From assembly GCA_027031325.1 (NCBI GenBank), contig JALVRI010000429.1, positions 1-11,584 on the forward strand: a DNA stretch of 11,584 bases. The letters run 5' to 3'. Every line of letters begins with the position of its first letter. Position 1 is the first letter of the stretch. The notes under the pieces are model-generated. The model was not told where the DNA came from, did not search any database, and saw only the letters and a program-made list of their open reading frames with translations. The translations under genes were made by a program, and so were the position numbers. Positions 1-7,811 of this stretch are shown here, one piece after another. The stretch comes from Desulfobacteraceae bacterium. Lineage in GTDB: Bacteria; Desulfobacterota; Desulfobacteria; Desulfobacterales; Desulfosarcinaceae.

Positions 1-20
1 AGTATAACATTCGGTAACTA

Positions 21-48
21 TTGAAATTATTATTTGGAGACCTAAAAG
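21..48 (+). promoter_or_regulatory. possible weak sigma-70-type promoter
   Basis: A TTGAAA hexamer at 21-26 (five of six to the -35 consensus) lies 16 bases before TAAAAG at 43-48 (four of six to the -10 consensus), in an AT-rich stretch ahead of the DUF2062-rsmA gene pair. A transcript from here would carry a leader of roughly 180 bases. The match is by eye only. AT-rich DNA gives such matches by chance, and the gene before the window is unknown. Confidence 0.25.
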
Positions 49-180
49 ATTAGCAAGAAAAAGTCAAGCAAAAGGATCGGGCACCCAAAATGCGGTTGAT
101 GGCACGGCTGTCTTGTGTTAGCTATTTTTGTTTTATCCTGCTCGAGTAGGGAGTACCATTTGTAGGGGGGTTAAGGCAAG

Positions 181-198
181 ATTTGGATAATTTGGATA
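181..198. repeat. 9-bp perfect tandem duplication
   Basis: The unit ATTTGGATA occurs twice back to back, at 181-189 and 190-198, about 35 bases before the DUF2062 start codon. It could be a small regulator-binding direct repeat or a slippage duplication. The sequence shows no function for it. The rest of 1-233 holds no convincing gene: the few short frames there lack a good ribosome binding site. Confidence 0.5.
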
Positions 199-233
199 CC
201 ATGGTGGTCGATACAGCGGGCATGCGGTAATAA

Positions 234-773
234 ATGACCAAAAATTCCGAAAAATCCGGCTTTTGCCGGCGCTTGAACATTAAACAAGGTTTTTTGGAAG
301 CATACAGCCGTTTCAAGTCCCTCAAGGGGGACCCGGCATATGTCGCCCGCGGCATGGCCGTTGGAGTTTTCGTCTCTCTGACACCCACCATACCTTTTCA
401 CACCCTCATCGCCCTGGCCTTGGCGTTTGTGTTCAAGGGCAGCCGGCCTGCGGCAATCATAGGTGTCTGGTTCAGCAACCCCCTGACGATTCCCATTTTC
501 TATTACGGCAGCTATAAAATCGGTCTTTTGTTGCTGGGGCACAAGATTCCTTTCGACCTGGCCTACGAATCGATTTCCCAGCTTATAGAACTGGGATGGG
601 ACGTAACCCTGGCCATGTTGGTGGGCGGAGCCGCATTGGGAATCTTACCCGCCGCTTGTGCTTACTGGATAACCCTGGTACTGGTTTCCAGGCTGCGGGC
701 GCGCCAGAAAAAAAAGGCCCCGGGCCAAGCAAATACGGAAAAAAATCATGACAGCCCCACGCACCCTGCTTAA
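234..773 (+). CDS. DUF2062 family membrane protein
   Basis: This 179-residue protein of unknown function fits the DUF2062 family. The family pattern is visible: GDP at residues 32-34, then ARG-x-AVGVF (38-46), a Pro-rich turn with a His (TPTIPFHT, 50-57), and the W-x-SNPLT signature (79-85). Hydrophobic stretches at about 38-68, 72-101 and 123-152 suggest an inner-membrane protein with a short basic cytoplasmic start and a polar tail (RLRARQKKK, then a hydrophilic end). An in-frame TAA sits directly before the ATG, so this is the earliest possible start; the ribosome binding site is weak. The gene ends 26 bases inside rsmA, which suggests one transcript and translational coupling. DUF2062 proteins have no settled function. 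A role in membrane or envelope maintenance is a guess. Confidence 0.85.
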   Translation: MTKNSEKSGFCRRLNIKQGFLEAYSRFKSLKGDPAYVARGMAVGVFVSLTPTIPFHTLIALALAFVFKGSRPAAIIGVWFSNPLTIPIFYYGSYKIGLLLLGHKIPFDLAYESISQLIELGWDVTLAMLVGGAALGILPAACAYWITLVLVSRLRARQKKKAPGQANTEKNHDSPTHPA

Positions 774-1617
774 AGCTTGGCAGCTAAGGCCCCGTAAAAG
801 CATGGGGCAAAATTTCCTGACCGATTCCAATGTCGCCGACGCCATCGTCACAGCGGCGGCCCTGGACCGGAATGACAGGGTGGTTGAAATCGGGGCCGGT
901 CTGGGGGCATTGACCATACCGGCGGCCAAGGCGGCCGGACGCGTTCTGGCCATCGAAAAAGACCGCCGCTTGGCCGAGCTTTTGAAGACAGAACTTGCCG
1001 TCTGGCGAATTGAAAATGTAGAAATTCTATCCCGGGACGTCTTTGCCTGTGACTTGGACTCCATGGCCGCCGACCGGGGTGATCTTTTGAAAGTAATCGG
1101 TAACCTGCCCTACAACATATCCTCACAGGTGGTCGTCAAACTGATAGATCAGCGCCGCTCGATCCGCAGCGCCGTCCTTATGTTTCAAAAAGAGCTGGCC
1201 CAACGGCTGGCGGCGCCGCCCGGCAGCAAACGTTACGGCCGATTATCTGTTCTGTTGCAGTATTGCGCAACTGTCGAAACGGTATGTCTCGTTCCGGCAA
1301 ATGCTTTTTATCCGCGTCCCAAGGTGGATTCGATGGTGATCAAAATCACTTTTCACCAGCCTGCCGCGCAGATGGTGAGCGACGAAAAGCTGCTGCGGCG
1401 GATAGTCAAGGCCGCCTTCGGCCGTCGCCGTAAAACCTTGCGCAACTCACTTGCAGGAGGTATGAGCGAACTCGATACCCATGGAGCGGAACGACTGCTG
1501 ATCGAAGCCGGCATCGATCCAAAGCGGCGGGCGGAGACTCTATCGGTTGCAGAATTTGTCCGGCTGGCAAACTGTTTCAATCCGGACAATGCGCTGCAAA
1601 TACCTGAGAAGAAGTAA
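748..1617 (+). CDS. rsmA: 16S rRNA (adenine(1518)-N(6)/adenine(1519)-N(6))-dimethyltransferase RsmA (KsgA)
   Basis: RsmA dimethylates two adjacent adenines in the 3' terminal hairpin of 16S rRNA, using S-adenosylmethionine, late in 30S subunit assembly. At 289 residues it has the usual length and all the family landmarks: KSMGQNFL at 17-24, the SAM-binding motif EIGAGLG at 47-53 with the following acidic residue E70, the catalytic NLPY motif at 119-122, FYPRPKVDS at 187-195, and the C-terminal AAFGRRRKTLRNSL at 222-235. The ATG at 748 lies inside the end of the DUF2062 gene with only a weak GGA-type ribosome binding site, so translation is probably coupled to that gene. The gene is intact and points towards the gap gene. 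Loss of this enzyme classically gives kasugamycin resistance. Confidence 0.97.
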   Translation: MTAPRTLLKAWQLRPRKSMGQNFLTDSNVADAIVTAAALDRNDRVVEIGAGLGALTIPAAKAAGRVLAIEKDRRLAELLKTELAVWRIENVEILSRDVFACDLDSMAADRGDLLKVIGNLPYNISSQVVVKLIDQRRSIRSAVLMFQKELAQRLAAPPGSKRYGRLSVLLQYCATVETVCLVPANAFYPRPKVDSMVIKITFHQPAAQMVSDEKLLRRIVKAAFGRRRKTLRNSLAGGMSELDTHGAERLLIEAGIDPKRRAETLSVAEFVRLANCFNPDNALQIPEKK

Positions 1618-1812
1618 TTTCACTGAATTATTACATAGTCAGCATGTATTTTTCCGTCCGTGCCTTCACCGGCAAGGTGAAATTCAATTCGTAAAAAATC
1701 CTAAGGCATTCGCAGCCGCCTTCCCGGGCCCGGACTCCTGATTGCTTCCAGCTTGCCATCTCCTCGCTGTCTATGATCCGGCTTTGAGCTTCCTTTTTGC
1801 CGGCCGCCGGAG
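1618..1812. other. convergent intergenic region between rsmA and gap
   Basis: This 195-base gap separates two genes that face each other. It holds a small hairpin (TTCACC, five-base loop, GGTGAA at 1665-1681) and a 10-bp GC palindrome (CCGGGCCCGG, 1724-1733). Neither is followed by a T-run on either strand, so no canonical rho-independent terminator is visible, although both operons should end here. Short open frames in the region look like noise. Confidence 0.6.
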
Positions 1813-3075
1813 TCAGAGGGATTCTGCCACCGATACGGTACGATCGGCCAGCATGTTGACATAGCTGCCGAACTCGTTGTCGTACCATCCGTAGATGACC
1901 GCCTGGGTCACCTGGGGTCGGATGACGGTGCTTTCCAAATTGTCGAGCACTTCGACGGGCAGGCCCGAAACATTGCGCAGATCGATGGTCAACTCGGCGG
2001 TCCTGGTATGGGTTTCATGCCCCTCGATAATGGCGGCCGCCCGCGGCAATCCGACTATATCACCGGAGACATTTTGTTTTTCGGTATAATTCAAGTATCC
2101 CTTGGGATCCTGCTCGGCGGCCTTGCGATAAACGGCGTTGATTGCATCGCGGGTTATATTAGGTTTGCCCAGCTCTTCCTGGAGGCTCAAGACCAGGATA
2201 ATCAACGACCCGGTGCTGGTGGGAACGCGTACCGACTCGGCGATGAAGCCGATATTGGCCATCTCCGGGATTACCAGGGCCAGGGCCTTGGCCGCCCCGG
2301 TGGTGGTGAGAATGATATTGTTCAAGATACTGCGGTTTTTGCGTAAATCACTCTTGCCGGCCGCAGGCAAGCGGTCCAGCACCTGCTGGGAACCGGTGGC
2401 CGCATGCACGGTGGCCATGGACGCCGAAAGGATACGCTGGGCGCCGAATGTGAGCAAAAGGGGTTTCATCATGTGCGCCAGGCAGGTTGTGGTACACGAA
2501 GCGTTTGAAATCAGCACGTGGCGGCGTGGATCGTAATCTTCGCCGTTGACCCCCATTACGGTGGTAATCGCGTCATGGGGCATGGAACGCCCCTTGTCCT
2601 TGATCTTGAAAGGGGCCGAGGCGATCACCTTGCGGACACCGCCTGCCAGGTGCCCCCGCAAGGCCCCCTTGGGGTCATCCGGTTCCAGGGTGGGATCGAG
2701 AAACTTTCCGGTCGAATCCACCACCAGCCGCACCCCGTGGCTCTGCCAGTCTATGCTGGCCGGGTTGCGGCTTTGGCGCAGAAAAGTAATCCTGATCCCA
2801 TCGACCAGCATGCTCGAGCTTGCCTCGTCCAGATCCTCGATGACCGGTTTACCCCGGTGGCCGTAAAGGAATCCATGCAGAGTTCCATAGGTCGAATCAC
2901 GCTCGAGGTAGTGGGCGATATCGGCCAGGCCCGAGCCGACCTGGCGCCCGATGTTGACCACTATCTGCCTGAAATACTTACGCGCCACGTGATGCCAGAC
3001 CGTCAGCTTGCCGATCCGGCCAAAACCATTGATTCCCAGCACCCTCCCGCTGTCTTTCTCTCCAGCGCTGCCCAT
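1813..3075 (-). CDS. atypical glyceraldehyde-3-phosphate dehydrogenase family protein (NADP-type or divergent)
   Basis: This 420-residue GAPDH-fold enzyme should oxidise glyceraldehyde 3-phosphate, or a related aldehyde phosphate, with NAD(P). The Rossmann start is INGFGRIG (15-22). The catalytic Cys is C194 in SNASCTTT, its His partner is H224 in TVHAATG, and R283 in RVPT is the phosphate-site Arg. WYDNE at 397-401 closes the active site. Three things are unusual. It is about 85 residues longer than standard GAPDH. The Asp that normally binds the adenosine ribose (VND in classical enzymes) is replaced (VNIGR, 40-44), which points to NADP or loose cofactor choice. The usual ASCTTN is ASCTTT, and the stretch after the phosphate-site Arg reads TSTGS rather than TPN-S. 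The ATG has a good GGAGG ribosome binding site seven bases upstream. It lies 120 bases downstream of the dikinase gene on the same strand. A GAPDH-like enzyme is certain; a glycolytic role is less so. Confidence 0.85.
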   Translation of the reverse strand: MGSAGEKDSGRVLGINGFGRIGKLTVWHHVARKYFRQIVVNIGRQVGSGLADIAHYLERDSTYGTLHGFLYGHRGKPVIEDLDEASSSMLVDGIRITFLRQSRNPASIDWQSHGVRLVVDSTGKFLDPTLEPDDPKGALRGHLAGGVRKVIASAPFKIKDKGRSMPHDAITTVMGVNGEDYDPRRHVLISNASCTTTCLAHMMKPLLLTFGAQRILSASMATVHAATGSQQVLDRLPAAGKSDLRKNRSILNNIILTTTGAAKALALVIPEMANIGFIAESVRVPTSTGSLIILVLSLQEELGKPNITRDAINAVYRKAAEQDPKGYLNYTEKQNVSGDIVGLPRAAAIIEGHETHTRTAELTIDLRNVSGLPVEVLDNLESTVIRPQVTQAVIYGWYDNEFGSYVNMLADRTVSVAESL

Positions 3076-3110
3076 ATATCTTCCTCCCGTGTCAATGCCA
3101 AATTACACAA

Positions 3111-3140
3111 ACAATACTTCAACCCGGATTATGGATTCAA
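3111..3140 (-). promoter_or_regulatory. possible internal promoter for the gap gene
   Basis: Read on the minus strand, TTGAAT (3140-3135) and TATTGT (3116-3111) are 18 bases apart, each four of six to the sigma-70 hexamers, and lie about 35 bases before the gap start codon. The spacer contains one arm of the AATCCGGGTT inverted repeat. If real, gap could be expressed separately from the dikinase. The match is weak and by eye. Confidence 0.22.
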
Positions 3141-3196
3141 ATGTCCTCCCTCCGCCTCCCATCTTCGCCAAACTCGCCGGCTGCAAAATCCGGGTT
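3121..3196. repeat. 10-bp perfect inverted repeat flanking a purine-rich tract
   Basis: AACCCGGATT at 3121-3130 is matched by its exact reverse complement AATCCGGGTT at 3187-3196. Homology extends outwards on both sides with single mismatches (TTCAACCCGGATTATG against TTGAACCCGGATTTTG). The right arm overlaps the dikinase stop codon and the left arm sits in the gap leader. The 56 bases between hold a strand-biased purine tract, GGGAGGCGGAGGGAGG on the minus strand (3160-3145). There is no T-run after the stem, so a simple terminator is unlikely. A dispersed short palindromic repeat or a paired regulator site are alternatives. Confidence 0.6.
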
Positions 3197-6100
3197 CAAT
3201 AGCTGTGGGTTTCGTTGATTTTCATCTTGCCTTGATAAACCGTTCCCCGGCGGCCGTCAATACTCAGGTAATCGCCGGACTTCAGTTCTATCCGGGCAAA
3301 GCGGACGATACGCCCCTTTTCATCGCAAACCATGTTGCCGCAACCGACGACGCAGGTTTTGCCCAGCCTGTGGGCCACAACCGCCGCATGGGAAGTCGCT
3401 CCACCCCTGGCGGTCAGCAAACCGTCGGCGGCGTAGATCTCCTTTATATCATCCGGCACCGTATCGCCCCGGACCAGGATGAGGTCCGTTTCCGGTTCGA
3501 GCCGGCGCCAATTATCCATCTCTTCCAGGCTGAAGACCACCCTGCCGCTCATGGCCCCCCCGGACACACCGATCCCGGAGCCGAGGTAAACGGCGTTCTT
3601 TTCAGATTCCGGAGAAAACGTGTAGACCCGCTTGCGTTCCCTGATGGCCATGTCCCTTGACTGAAGTAGGAAGAGGTCGCTTTCGGAAGGACTTTCGAAA
3701 GTGAATTCCATCTCCTGGGGACTCCAGCCTTTTTCATAGACCAGCATCTTGGCCCAGCGTTTCATGGTCTGGTAAATTTCCGGGAAATGGGTCTCCAGGG
3801 TAATATCCGTGTTGCGCATTTCAATTTCCTGCTGCTTGACTGAAATCGGCAGGGTCTGGACCAGGCCGGCCACCACGTCTTCACCCTGATTGCCGAGGGC
3901 AAAATCACCCCAAAGATTCAGACTGTCGCCGGACCAACGCGGGTTGTGGGTAAAAATGACACCCGTTCCCGAATTCTCGGACACATTACCGTAAACCATG
4001 GCCTGAACGGTCACCGCGGTTCCCCAGTCATCGGAGATACCCATTATCTTGCGATAAGTCCTTGCCTTCTGCGATTCCCACGAATCCAGCACGCTCTTGA
4101 TGGTGGCAAGCAGCTGCTGGAAGGGATCGTCCGGAATCCGGTGTCCACAATCCAGGATGAGTTGCCGGTAAGCAAGGGCCACCCGGCGCATCTGATCGCC
4201 GGTAAAGCCCCTTTTGAGGGGAATACCCATTTGTCGCTTAAACTTACTGATGACACTGTCAAAATCGTCCCGTTCCATCGACCTGGACATTCCGAAACAC
4301 TGAAGGAAGCGTCGGTAACAGTCCCATGCGAACCACGAATTGCCTGTCTTGACAGCCAGGCCGGCGGCAATCTCCTCGTTGATCCCCACGTCCAGGAAGG
4401 TATCCATCATTCCCGGCTGGGAGATGGAAGAACCGCTGCGCACCGAAAGCAGCAAGGGGTTGTCCGGGTCGCCGAAACGTTTGCCGGTGACATCTTCCAT
4501 CTCCTTTATATGTTCGGCTACTTGCTCCTGGAAATTCTGTTCGGCGGCCGGAAAAGAATCTATTATCTCCCTGCAGCGGAAGACTTCGGTGGTAATTATG
4601 AATCCGGTTGGTATGCGCAGTCCCAGGTTCTTGAGTTTCAACAGGTTTAGGCCCTTGTTCCCTAGGTAGATAATACCGGTGGCAAGGCCATTGGGTTTTT
4701 CCAGGGATGTCATCGCCCGCTGGGGGTCGTAGTTGAGAAGCAGACGCAGCTTGTCCTTGGGAAGCTTGTCGGACTGGTTGAAAAGGGTGTTGAGAATACG
4801 GCTGAGAAAAATATCCAACTGCTGAAGCCCAAGGGACATGGCGATCCGGTCCCGGAAAAAGATCTCCGATACCCGGTGATGCAGCTTGACCCGGTCTTCG
4901 AGGCCCACTGATGGAAGGTATTTGTCAAGGATCTGAGACGGATCCAGACGCTCCAGCACCCTGGTCAGGTTATCGCCATGGATATTGTTGAAATAGTCGT
5001 TGATGATGTTTTTGACGGCCTGGGCAAAGCCCTTGAAGATGTCCAGATACTGGGTGAAACTGAATCCTTTCACCTCGAGGGAATGGGCCAGCAGGTCGAG
5101 TTGCCTCTCCAGCTCCGCGGATGAAATGCCGTCTATCTTGAGGGCCTTGTCGAACAACATCAACCGGTCGTAGATCTGGTAGAAAGTGGCTTTGGTGATC
5201 AGGGAAAGGTCTATTCCGGCGATCAACTCTTCAAACAATACATTGACCAGGGCCTCCAGCCTCAGGGTAAGACCCATGGCGTCAAACTTCAGTTCATGGT
5301 AACTGCCGTACATGGAAGGTATATCAACCGTGAAATGGCGTTTCTTATAGATATCCTCCTTGGCCTGATATGATTTCGGCGACAGGATAATGTCCTTCAG
5401 CCGTTCCATGAAATCGAGCAACTTGAACACCCGACTTTTCAGTTCCGGTTCCGCCAGGGCTACCCGCAGGCGATCAAGATCGGGAAAAGCCTCGGTGGCC
5501 AGTTGCTCCATATGCTGGTGAATGTCAAAAAACTCCAGATTATACTTTTGATTCAGCAGCTTATAGAATTGCGCCAGCAAGACGACCCGTTTGCGGTCTA
5601 TCTCATCTACCTGGTGACATTCCGATACCAGGCTTTCCAGCCTTTCCTGCTCCAGATCCAGAAGGCCCTTTGGTATGTCTACATTCCGGGAGGCCAGGTG
5701 ATTGATCACTTTGCGGACCCCGTCCACGAACTCACCCTCGGGTTCCACCTCCCGGAAAATATTGGGGGGCATGAAAGCGGCCAGTAACTGCTTGTCACCG
5801 CTGGCCCAGAAAGAAATTGCGGCTTCCATGAAATCCAGAATCTGATTGCTGCTTTCGACATGACTTTGTTTGCGCAAAAAATGGATCAGGGGATCACGGC
5901 GGTGGCAAAGCTCGTCTATCTGGGTCGATATCTCCCGCAGTTCCCCTTCTGCCCCGATAGCGTTGAAATAAGCCGGGAACAAGCGGGCCAATTGCTTGGC
6001 CAGGTTGTAGACCGGAGCAATCTCGGAATTCAGGAAGCGGGTAATATCCCGGCCGAATAAATCCGTGTCCTTGATGAAAACGCCACTTACCGCCAAGTGA

Positions 6101-7377
6101 ACAATCAGGCTCGACAAAAGGCGGGTGGACCACTTGGGGCTCATTTCGATAAGTTCCATCCAGACCCTGATGTTCTGGATGTGAGCCGGGTTTACCATTA
6201 TTTGCCAATCGTTTCCCACCCCGCCCAAACCGGGTGTCTGGAATTCCAACTCCACCATCCTGGATATCAGGTGGGAAACCAGCTCGTTGTCGCCGCTGCG
6301 GTAAACATTGCGGCCCAGGCTGAGGACACAGGCAAGTGCCGTGGCCGGGTAGGTGGCGATGGCTTTTTGCAAGACAGTAAAAGAGCTGTCTATCAATTTC
6401 GAGATTTCGTTCCGGTCACGATCGGCCATCAGGCGGTCCAAGGTACGGTTTATTTCCCGCAGCACGTCTTCATGTAATACCGCCAGCCCTGGAATGTGCA
6501 TCATGTGAAAAAGGAAAAGAACCTTCCAATGCACACCTTTGCGGGCATCGCCGGCAGCCTGTTCCATTTTCCGGGAAATCCGGCGGTAATTTCTGACGAT
6601 GTCTCCAAAATCCGGCAACTCCAGCAGGCTTTGCACAACCGCGAGACTATCGGCCTTGGAAAGGGCCCGGCGTTCAAGCAGACGGCGATTACGGTCAATA
6701 GCTTCATGGGTGATGGGCTCCAAAGCCCGGTCGAGGGCCGGCGGCGGTTCTTGGCCGCACTGCTGGGCGAACCATGTCCGGGGATCTTCTATGGTTGCCC
6801 AGTAAGAATAGGTTTCCTCCAGGTGACGCTCCAGCAACTTGCGCAGCACCTGCCCCTGCTTTGAAGAGACGGCTTTAGATCGGCTTGCGGCCTCCACCAG
6901 GTCCTTGATCGAATAGTAGCTCCTGACGAAAAGGAAAAACAGCCGCTCGGGAAGCAGGCTGATCCTTTGCATGGCTTCGACGGCAAGCCGGAAAAACGAA
7001 GGCTTATCGTCGCCGGCCTCCTTAACCAACTTCTGCAGGTAGAGCAAGAGGTTATCGGCAGCGTCCACATCGACCCCGGCCGGCTTGTCCACCTGGAGGG
7101 CATCGAAAAAAAGATCTATTATCCTTGCCGCGGCAGTAGTTCCCTGGGGGTGTTTCAGGAAAAGGTGAAAATAGTTGAAGGCCAGGCTGCGGGCTTCACT
7201 GACGATATATTGCCAGTTCTTGTATGGGTGGGAAACTTCGATCAGAAACGAATGTACCGCTTCCCTCAGGCCGAAATACTGATCCATAACTTCCCGGATC
7301 GGCAGGTAGCGGGGATCAATGGCAACCTCGACGCGGGTCCGTGCCATATTGATCTCAAGGGCCTGGGATCTGACCAT
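3196..7377 (-). CDS. large PPDK-like dikinase: PEP/pyruvate-binding-type ATP domain plus phosphohistidine domain, unknown N-terminus
   Basis: This 1393-residue protein has two recognisable parts at its end. Residues about 900-1245 match the nucleotide-binding domain of pyruvate phosphate dikinase: GNKGLNLL with Lys 908, a GDPDNPLLLSVRSG block with Arg 980, QPGMMDT, SGTGVIFTHNP, QGEDVVAG, EMEFTFE with Glu 1224, and LLQSR with Gln 1239 and Arg 1241. Residues about 1250-1390 are the swivelling phosphohistidine domain, TARGGATSHAAVVAH with the phosphoryl-carrying His 1330. The protein stops about 60 residues after that His, so the PEP/pyruvate barrel of true PPDK and PEP synthase is absent. The first 890 residues are rich in predicted helices and match no family I know. 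It probably splits ATP and carries phosphate on the His, but the acceptor is unknown. The ATG at 7377 was preferred over the GTG just before it because GGAGG lies six bases upstream. It follows the PilZ gene by 53 bases. Automatic labels of PPDK or PEP synthase would be misleading. Confidence 0.88.
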   Translation of the reverse strand: MVRSQALEINMARTRVEVAIDPRYLPIREVMDQYFGLREAVHSFLIEVSHPYKNWQYIVSEARSLAFNYFHLFLKHPQGTTAAARIIDLFFDALQVDKPAGVDVDAADNLLLYLQKLVKEAGDDKPSFFRLAVEAMQRISLLPERLFFLFVRSYYSIKDLVEAASRSKAVSSKQGQVLRKLLERHLEETYSYWATIEDPRTWFAQQCGQEPPPALDRALEPITHEAIDRNRRLLERRALSKADSLAVVQSLLELPDFGDIVRNYRRISRKMEQAAGDARKGVHWKVLFLFHMMHIPGLAVLHEDVLREINRTLDRLMADRDRNEISKLIDSSFTVLQKAIATYPATALACVLSLGRNVYRSGDNELVSHLISRMVELEFQTPGLGGVGNDWQIMVNPAHIQNIRVWMELIEMSPKWSTRLLSSLIVHLAVSGVFIKDTDLFGRDITRFLNSEIAPVYNLAKQLARLFPAYFNAIGAEGELREISTQIDELCHRRDPLIHFLRKQSHVESSNQILDFMEAAISFWASGDKQLLAAFMPPNIFREVEPEGEFVDGVRKVINHLASRNVDIPKGLLDLEQERLESLVSECHQVDEIDRKRVVLLAQFYKLLNQKYNLEFFDIHQHMEQLATEAFPDLDRLRVALAEPELKSRVFKLLDFMERLKDIILSPKSYQAKEDIYKKRHFTVDIPSMYGSYHELKFDAMGLTLRLEALVNVLFEELIAGIDLSLITKATFYQIYDRLMLFDKALKIDGISSAELERQLDLLAHSLEVKGFSFTQYLDIFKGFAQAVKNIINDYFNNIHGDNLTRVLERLDPSQILDKYLPSVGLEDRVKLHHRVSEIFFRDRIAMSLGLQQLDIFLSRILNTLFNQSDKLPKDKLRLLLNYDPQRAMTSLEKPNGLATGIIYLGNKGLNLLKLKNLGLRIPTGFIITTEVFRCREIIDSFPAAEQNFQEQVAEHIKEMEDVTGKRFGDPDNPLLLSVRSGSSISQPGMMDTFLDVGINEEIAAGLAVKTGNSWFAWDCYRRFLQCFGMSRSMERDDFDSVISKFKRQMGIPLKRGFTGDQMRRVALAYRQLILDCGHRIPDDPFQQLLATIKSVLDSWESQKARTYRKIMGISDDWGTAVTVQAMVYGNVSENSGTGVIFTHNPRWSGDSLNLWGDFALGNQGEDVVAGLVQTLPISVKQQEIEMRNTDITLETHFPEIYQTMKRWAKMLVYEKGWSPQEMEFTFESPSESDLFLLQSRDMAIRERKRVYTFSPESEKNAVYLGSGIGVSGGAMSGRVVFSLEEMDNWRRLEPETDLILVRGDTVPDDIKEIYAADGLLTARGGATSHAAVVAHRLGKTCVVGCGNMVCDEKGRIVRFARIELKSGDYLSIDGRRGTVYQGKMKINETHSY

Positions 7378-7430
7378 CACAATCCTCCAGCAAAGATAAT
7401 TCCGAGGCTACCGGGATTCGCCTGAACAAC

Positions 7431-7811
7431 TCAGTCGTACTGTCCCCTAACAACCCGTTCAGCATCAACGAACCGTTCCAGACGGCCGCGCTCGGACTCG
7501 TCGATCTCCTGGAACTCGCAGCCTACCGGAACGGTTCCGCCCGGTCCCGGATCGCCGATCCAGCGTACGAGTGCTTCGGCGCTTCGGTTCAGCTCGAAAT
7601 TGGTGACACCAAAAATTCTTAACAGCACCAACCTGCTGCCCGGTTTGATCCGCTCCCGGTCTGCCGCCGGCAGGACGAAATTAACCCCGCCTGCGCTCAA
7701 ATTCACCAGCGGTGCATTGATCACCGAGCCATCGGAAAGCTGAAAGTTTCCGAAAAAACCATCTTCCAACCCCAACTTGACTCTTCTGTAACGCCTTCTT
7801 TCCGTAGACAT
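7431..7811 (-). CDS. PilZ domain protein (probable c-di-GMP receptor)
   Basis: This 126-residue protein is essentially one PilZ domain. The c-di-GMP-binding features are both present: an arginine cluster RRRYRR at 5-10, giving the RxxxR motif, and NLSAGG at 37-42, giving the [D/N]xSxxG motif. The rest alternates short hydrophobic strands, as expected for the PilZ barrel, and has a charged helical end (ESERGRLERFVDAERVV). There is no signal peptide, membrane segment or fused output domain, so it would act as a cytosolic adaptor. ATG 7811 gives the usual family start (MSTERRR-). GTG at 7820 is a real alternative, because an AGGGAG element lies four bases before it but twelve before the ATG; a TTG at 7835 is less likely. 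It is the first gene after a good promoter and precedes the dikinase by 53 bases, which suggests co-transcription. The binding motifs are seen; c-di-GMP binding is inferred from the family. Confidence 0.88.
   Translation of the reverse strand: MSTERRRYRRVKLGLEDGFFGNFQLSDGSVINAPLVNLSAGGVNFVLPAADRERIKPGSRLVLLRIFGVTNFELNRSAEALVRWIGDPGPGGTVPVGCEFQEIDESERGRLERFVDAERVVRGQYD

Noticed and set aside
90..149. 19-codon frame on the + strand (ATG at 90)
   Set aside because: Very short; AAAGGA is too far upstream (13 bases), and there is no support from context.
1665..1681. Hairpin TTCACC / GGTGAA as a terminator for rsmA or gap
   Set aside because: Six-base stem with no T-run following on either strand; too weak to call a terminator.
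2518..3660. 380-residue open frame on the + strand
   Set aside because: It runs antisense to both gap and the end of the dikinase gene, has no recognisable motif or ribosome binding site, and its composition is what GC-rich antisense frames give.
3946..4650. 234-residue open frame on the + strand
   Set aside because: It is antisense to the conserved ATP-binding domain of the dikinase; no family features.
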